A DNA stretch of 17,667 nt from Selenomonas sp. (GTDB lineage: Bacteria > Bacillota > Negativicutes > Selenomonadales > Selenomonadaceae). Shown in pieces: positions 14,843 through 17,667 of this stretch. A program made the position numbers and the translations under genes. Each line of letters starts with the position of its first letter. Within the stretch, counting starts at the first letter, position 1. The DNA is taken from assembly GCF_022771645.1 (NCBI RefSeq), contig NZ_JALFCU010000034.1, forward strand, positions 1-17,667, written 5' to 3'. Under the pieces are notes generated by a model. It saw only the letters and a list, made by a program, of their open reading frames with translations, searched no databases and was not told the DNA's origin.

Positions 14843-16969
14843 ATGAACCAGAGAACCGCAGCGATCCTTGCGGCGCTGCTCGCAGGCGACGAGTTCCAAA
14901 CGATCGCCAGCCTGGCAGAGCAGCTGGACGTCAGCGGCAAGACCATCTCGCGCGAAATCGCGACGGTCGAAGCCGTCCTCGTCCCGTACGGACTCACGCT
15001 GCAAAAGAAGAAAGGGCAGGGCATCCGCCTCGTCGGGAGCGCCGCCCAGAGGAAAACGCTCCGCGAAGCACTCGCGGGCAAGGGACAAAGGGATTACACG
15101 CCGGAGGAACGGCGCTCGATCATCGTGAGCCGCCTCCTGCCAGAGAGCGAACCGGTGAAGCTCTTCGCGCTCGCGCAGACGCTCCATGTGACGGACGGCA
15201 CCATCAGCAACGACCTTGGCAAGCTCGAGGGATGGTTCCGGCGCCACGGCCTCACGCTCGTGCGCAAGCCCGGCCTTGGCGTCTACGTCGAAGGCGGGGA
15301 GCAAGCCATCCGGCAGGCCATCGTCGAGTACATTTACGACCACATCGAGGAAGGCGAGCTCCTGGAGCTCGTCCACGAAAGCCTCGCGCCGCATACAGAA
15401 AAGAAAAGCGGAGAGGCTGCGGACCGCGCTTCGCGTTACCTCCTCGACCTCGTGGACAAAGAAATCATCTATCGCCTCGAGCGCCTGATCCGCAAAGCGG
15501 AGCAGCGCCTCGAGCACCAGCTCTCCGAGCAGGCCTTCGCCGGTCTCATCGTCCATCTCGCCCTCGCGGTGCAGCGCATCCGCAAGCAGGAAAAAATCGA
15601 GATGTCGCCGGAATATCTCAAAAGCCTCCAAGAAAAACGGGAATACGCGGCCGCCGCCCGCATCGGCGCGGACATCGCGAAAGAATTTGACATTCCCGTC
15701 GGCGATGGCGAGATCGGCTACATCACGATGCACCTCTTGGGCGCGCGCAACCGTTACAAATCCGTGACGGTTCCGGACGCGGGCATGGACAACTTCCACC
15801 TCGTGCGCATCGCGAAATCCATCATGAAGGCGGCGGAACGGCAGACGGGATATCCGCTCGACCGGAACCCCGATCTCCTGAACGGCCTCGTCAATCATCT
15901 CGGCCCGTCCATCCGGCGGATGCAGATGAAGATGGAGATCCGCAACCCCTTGCAGAGCGACATGGAGGCGCGCTTCCCCGAGCTCATGGAGCTCGCGAAG
16001 ATCGCCGTGCGCGGCACGGAAAAGGAACTGGATCTTCATTTCCCGCCGTCCGAGATCGCCTACATCGCGATGCACCTCTCGGCCGCGCTCAGCGACTGCC
16101 TCATGAAGCGGCAGCGCAGCCAGACGCTCCGCACGGTCGTCTCGTGTCCTACGGGGATGGGCACGAGCCGGCTGCTGGCGAGCCGCTTGCGCGAGCACTA
16201 CGAGAACCTCCAGATCGTCGACACCATCTCGACGCTGGAGCTCACGCCCGACTACCTCGACGCCAAAGCGCCCGACCTCGTGGTCTCCACGGTGCCGGTC
16301 GCGGCGGCCAAGACGTTCGCGATGCCCGTCATCGTCGTCAGCGCCTTGCTCGGGGCGGACGACATGCGGCGCATCGACGAAGAACTCACACAACTTTCTG
16401 AGCAAGCCGTCGAGCGCGCGGCGCGTCCGAAAGCGGACTTTCCTGACGCGCTCCGCTCGCTTGACGCGTATGCACAGGCCATCCTCGCGCTGCTCGATGG
16501 ATTCTTTTCCATCGAGGCGCGCTCGGCCATGACCATCGAGCAAGTCGCACACATCGTCGGCAGCGTCGCGGCAAAGGACGACAGTGCGCGGGCGGATGGC
16601 ATCGCACATGCGTTGCTCGCCCGCGAAGAACTCGGCAGCACGGCCATCACCGGCAGTGGCATGATTCTCCTCCACACGAGGAGCGACGTCGTGCAGCGCC
16701 TGCAGTTCGGCATTGTCCACCTCGGTCCGGCTTTTTCCTATGAGAACCAGCCGGACGAACGCATCCGCACGGCGCTCGTGATGCTCGCACCGAAAACGTG
16801 CAGCCGCGAGGCGCTCGAAACCATCGGGCACATCTCCACGATCCTCATGGAACGCTGGGGACTCATCGAAGCCCTGCACGAGGGAAATCCCGACGACATC
16901 CACGCAGAACTCACACACATCTTCCGCGAATTTTATCAAAAACAGACACAAATTTTATTGGGGGATTGA
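14843..16969 (+). CDS. mtlR: mannitol operon activator, BglG/MtlR family with PTS domains
   Basis: A DNA-binding activator whose activity is set by PTS phosphorylation. It has 708 residues, close to Bacillus MtlR (about 694). Domains in order are a winged HTH (1-60, LAEQLDVSGKTISREI), a second HTH (about 90-160), PRD1 (about 190-300), PRD2 (about 310-420), an EIIB-Gat-like domain (about 430-515) and an EIIA-Mtl-like domain (about 560-705). Candidate phosphorylation residues are His238 and His297 in PRD1, His352 and His411 in PRD2, Cys435 in SCPTGMGTS, and His611 in MILLH. In Bacillus MtlR, HPr phosphorylates PRD2 to activate, while modification of the EIIB/EIIA domains inhibits. AGGAGG at 14829-14834 sets the start. 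mtlA begins 6 bases after the stop. RNA-binding LicT-type antiterminators are excluded by the HTH domains. The mannitol specificity rests on mtlA. Confidence 0.93.
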   Translation: MNQRTAAILAALLAGDEFQTIASLAEQLDVSGKTISREIATVEAVLVPYGLTLQKKKGQGIRLVGSAAQRKTLREALAGKGQRDYTPEERRSIIVSRLLPESEPVKLFALAQTLHVTDGTISNDLGKLEGWFRRHGLTLVRKPGLGVYVEGGEQAIRQAIVEYIYDHIEEGELLELVHESLAPHTEKKSGEAADRASRYLLDLVDKEIIYRLERLIRKAEQRLEHQLSEQAFAGLIVHLALAVQRIRKQEKIEMSPEYLKSLQEKREYAAAARIGADIAKEFDIPVGDGEIGYITMHLLGARNRYKSVTVPDAGMDNFHLVRIAKSIMKAAERQTGYPLDRNPDLLNGLVNHLGPSIRRMQMKMEIRNPLQSDMEARFPELMELAKIAVRGTEKELDLHFPPSEIAYIAMHLSAALSDCLMKRQRSQTLRTVVSCPTGMGTSRLLASRLREHYENLQIVDTISTLELTPDYLDAKAPDLVVSTVPVAAAKTFAMPVIVVSALLGADDMRRIDEELTQLSEQAVERAARPKADFPDALRSLDAYAQAILALLDGFFSIEARSAMTIEQVAHIVGSVAAKDDSARADGIAHALLAREELGSTAITGSGMILLHTRSDVVQRLQFGIVHLGPAFSYENQPDERIRTALVMLAPKTCSREALETIGHISTILMERWGLIEALHEGNPDDIHAELTHIFREFYQKQTQILLGD

Positions 16970-16975
16970 ACAAAA

Positions 16976-17667
16976 ATGGCAGCAAAACAAAACAGCGCCG
17001 CCCAGGAGGCCATGCAGAAATTTGGCCGCTTCCTCTCCGGCATGGTCATGCCGAACATCGGCGCGTTCATCGCATGGGGCTTTCTGACGGCTCTCTTCAT
17101 CCCGACGGGCTGGCTCCCGAACGAATACCTCGCGCAGGTCGGCGGCCCGATGTCGAAATGGCTCATCCCGCTGCTGCTCGGCTTCACGGGCGGCGAAGCA
17201 ATCTACAAGCATCGCGGCGGCGTCGTCGGCGCGATTGCGACGAGCGGCATCATCGCCGGCGCGGACATCCCGATGTTCCTTGGCGCTATGATCATGGGCC
17301 CCTTGGGCGGCTGGTGCATCAAGAAGTTTGACCAGGCCATCGAAGATTCCATCCCGAATGGCTTCGAGATGCTCGTGAACAACTTCTCGGCCGGCATCCT
17401 CGGCGGCATCCTCGCCATCCTCGCCTTCATCGGCGTCGGCCCGGTCGTCCTCTCGGCGAACGGCGTGCTCCGCGCCGGCGTCGAAGGCATCGTCGCCATG
17501 GGCCTCCTGCCGCTCGCTTCCATCATCATCGAGCCGGCGAAGATCCTCTTCCTCAACAACGCCATCAACCACGGCGTGCTCTCGCCGCTCGGCATCCAGC
17601 AGGCCGAGGAAATGGGCAAGTCGATGTTCTTCCTCCTCGAAGCGAACCCGGGCCCGGGCTTCGGCAT
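16976..17667 (+). CDS. mtlA: mannitol-specific PTS permease EIIC(B) component, 3' end outside window
   Basis: Membrane permease that imports mannitol and phosphorylates it to mannitol 1-phosphate. The first 230 codons are present, all from the EIIC channel domain; whether EIIB and EIIA parts follow cannot be seen. Hydrophobic segments lie at about 23-46 (MVMPNIGAFIAWGFLTALF), 63-80, 82-117, 138-157 and 170-193. Matches to E. coli MtlA, recalled from memory, include MFLGAMI.GPLGGW, GFEMLVNNFSAGI and NNAINHG (194-200) with SPLGIQQ; His199 corresponds to the conserved His195. GGGGGA at 16960-16965, overlapping the mtlR end, precedes the ATG by 10 bases. mtlF and mtlD would be expected downstream. 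The frame is open to the last base. Confidence 0.95.
   Translation, partial: MAAKQNSAAQEAMQKFGRFLSGMVMPNIGAFIAWGFLTALFIPTGWLPNEYLAQVGGPMSKWLIPLLLGFTGGEAIYKHRGGVVGAIATSGIIAGADIPMFLGAMIMGPLGGWCIKKFDQAIEDSIPNGFEMLVNNFSAGILGGILAILAFIGVGPVVLSANGVLRAGVEGIVAMGLLPLASIIIEPAKILFLNNAINHGVLSPLGIQQAEEMGKSMFFLLEANPGPGFG

Noticed and set aside
14825..16951. 708-codon minus-strand frame opposite mtlR
   Set aside because: The equal length to mtlR is a coincidence of register; the translation has no recognisable domain.
1..17667. Mobile element, CRISPR, phage, defence or toxin-antitoxin module
   Set aside because: All genes are conserved housekeeping or sugar-uptake genes on one strand. I see no transposase, integrase, terminal repeats, regularly spaced repeats or strong base-composition break.

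Overview
The window is an ordinary stretch of bacterial chromosome. It has high GC, strong G/C preference at third codon positions, and every gene on the + strand. The gene content (a PheS with a Cys4 knuckle, a T-box ahead of pheST, smc-ftsY, a PRD-type mannitol activator) points to a Bacillota-type genome. With this GC and these protein sequences I favour a high-GC member of the Negativicutes such as a Selenomonas or Mitsuokella relative. That placement is inference.

Layout. (1) 1-2521: the 3' part of leuB, then ilvB, ending at a strong terminator (2536-2566). This is the tail of a branched-chain amino acid operon. (2) 2573-8098: a promoter with an apparent LysR-type box in its spacer, a lysR-type regulator gene, then smc and ftsY. 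The genes are 12 and 3 bases apart, so they look co-transcribed. (3) 8108-14596: an extended -10 promoter, a phenylalanine T-box leader with specifier TTC, then pheS-pheT-zapA-pncB-aroE with gaps of 9 to 24 bases, ending at a hairpin that overlaps the aroE stop codon. (4) 14597-14842: a 246-base gap holding a second hairpin, a repeated TTGTCCG/CGGACAA motif and the mtl promoter. (5) 14843-17667: mtlR and the start of mtlA, which runs off the window.

How the parts work together. LeuB and IlvB act in leucine and valine/isoleucine synthesis. Smc compacts chromosomes and FtsY is the signal-recognition-particle receptor. The T-box senses uncharged tRNA-Phe and should control not only Phe-tRNA synthetase but also a division factor (ZapA), nicotinate salvage (PncB) and the shikimate step (AroE) that feeds phenylalanine synthesis. 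MtlR is a phosphorylation-controlled activator expected to switch on the mannitol PTS beginning with mtlA.

I see no mobile element, CRISPR array, tRNA/rRNA gene, defence system or clearly new system. The points worth a second look are regulatory and small-scale: the five-gene T-box operon, the operator arrangement before mtlR, a LysR box sitting between -35 and -10, a Leu in place of the usual Trp in IlvB, and the near absence of TTA/CTA/TCA codons, which creates very long spurious antisense reading frames.
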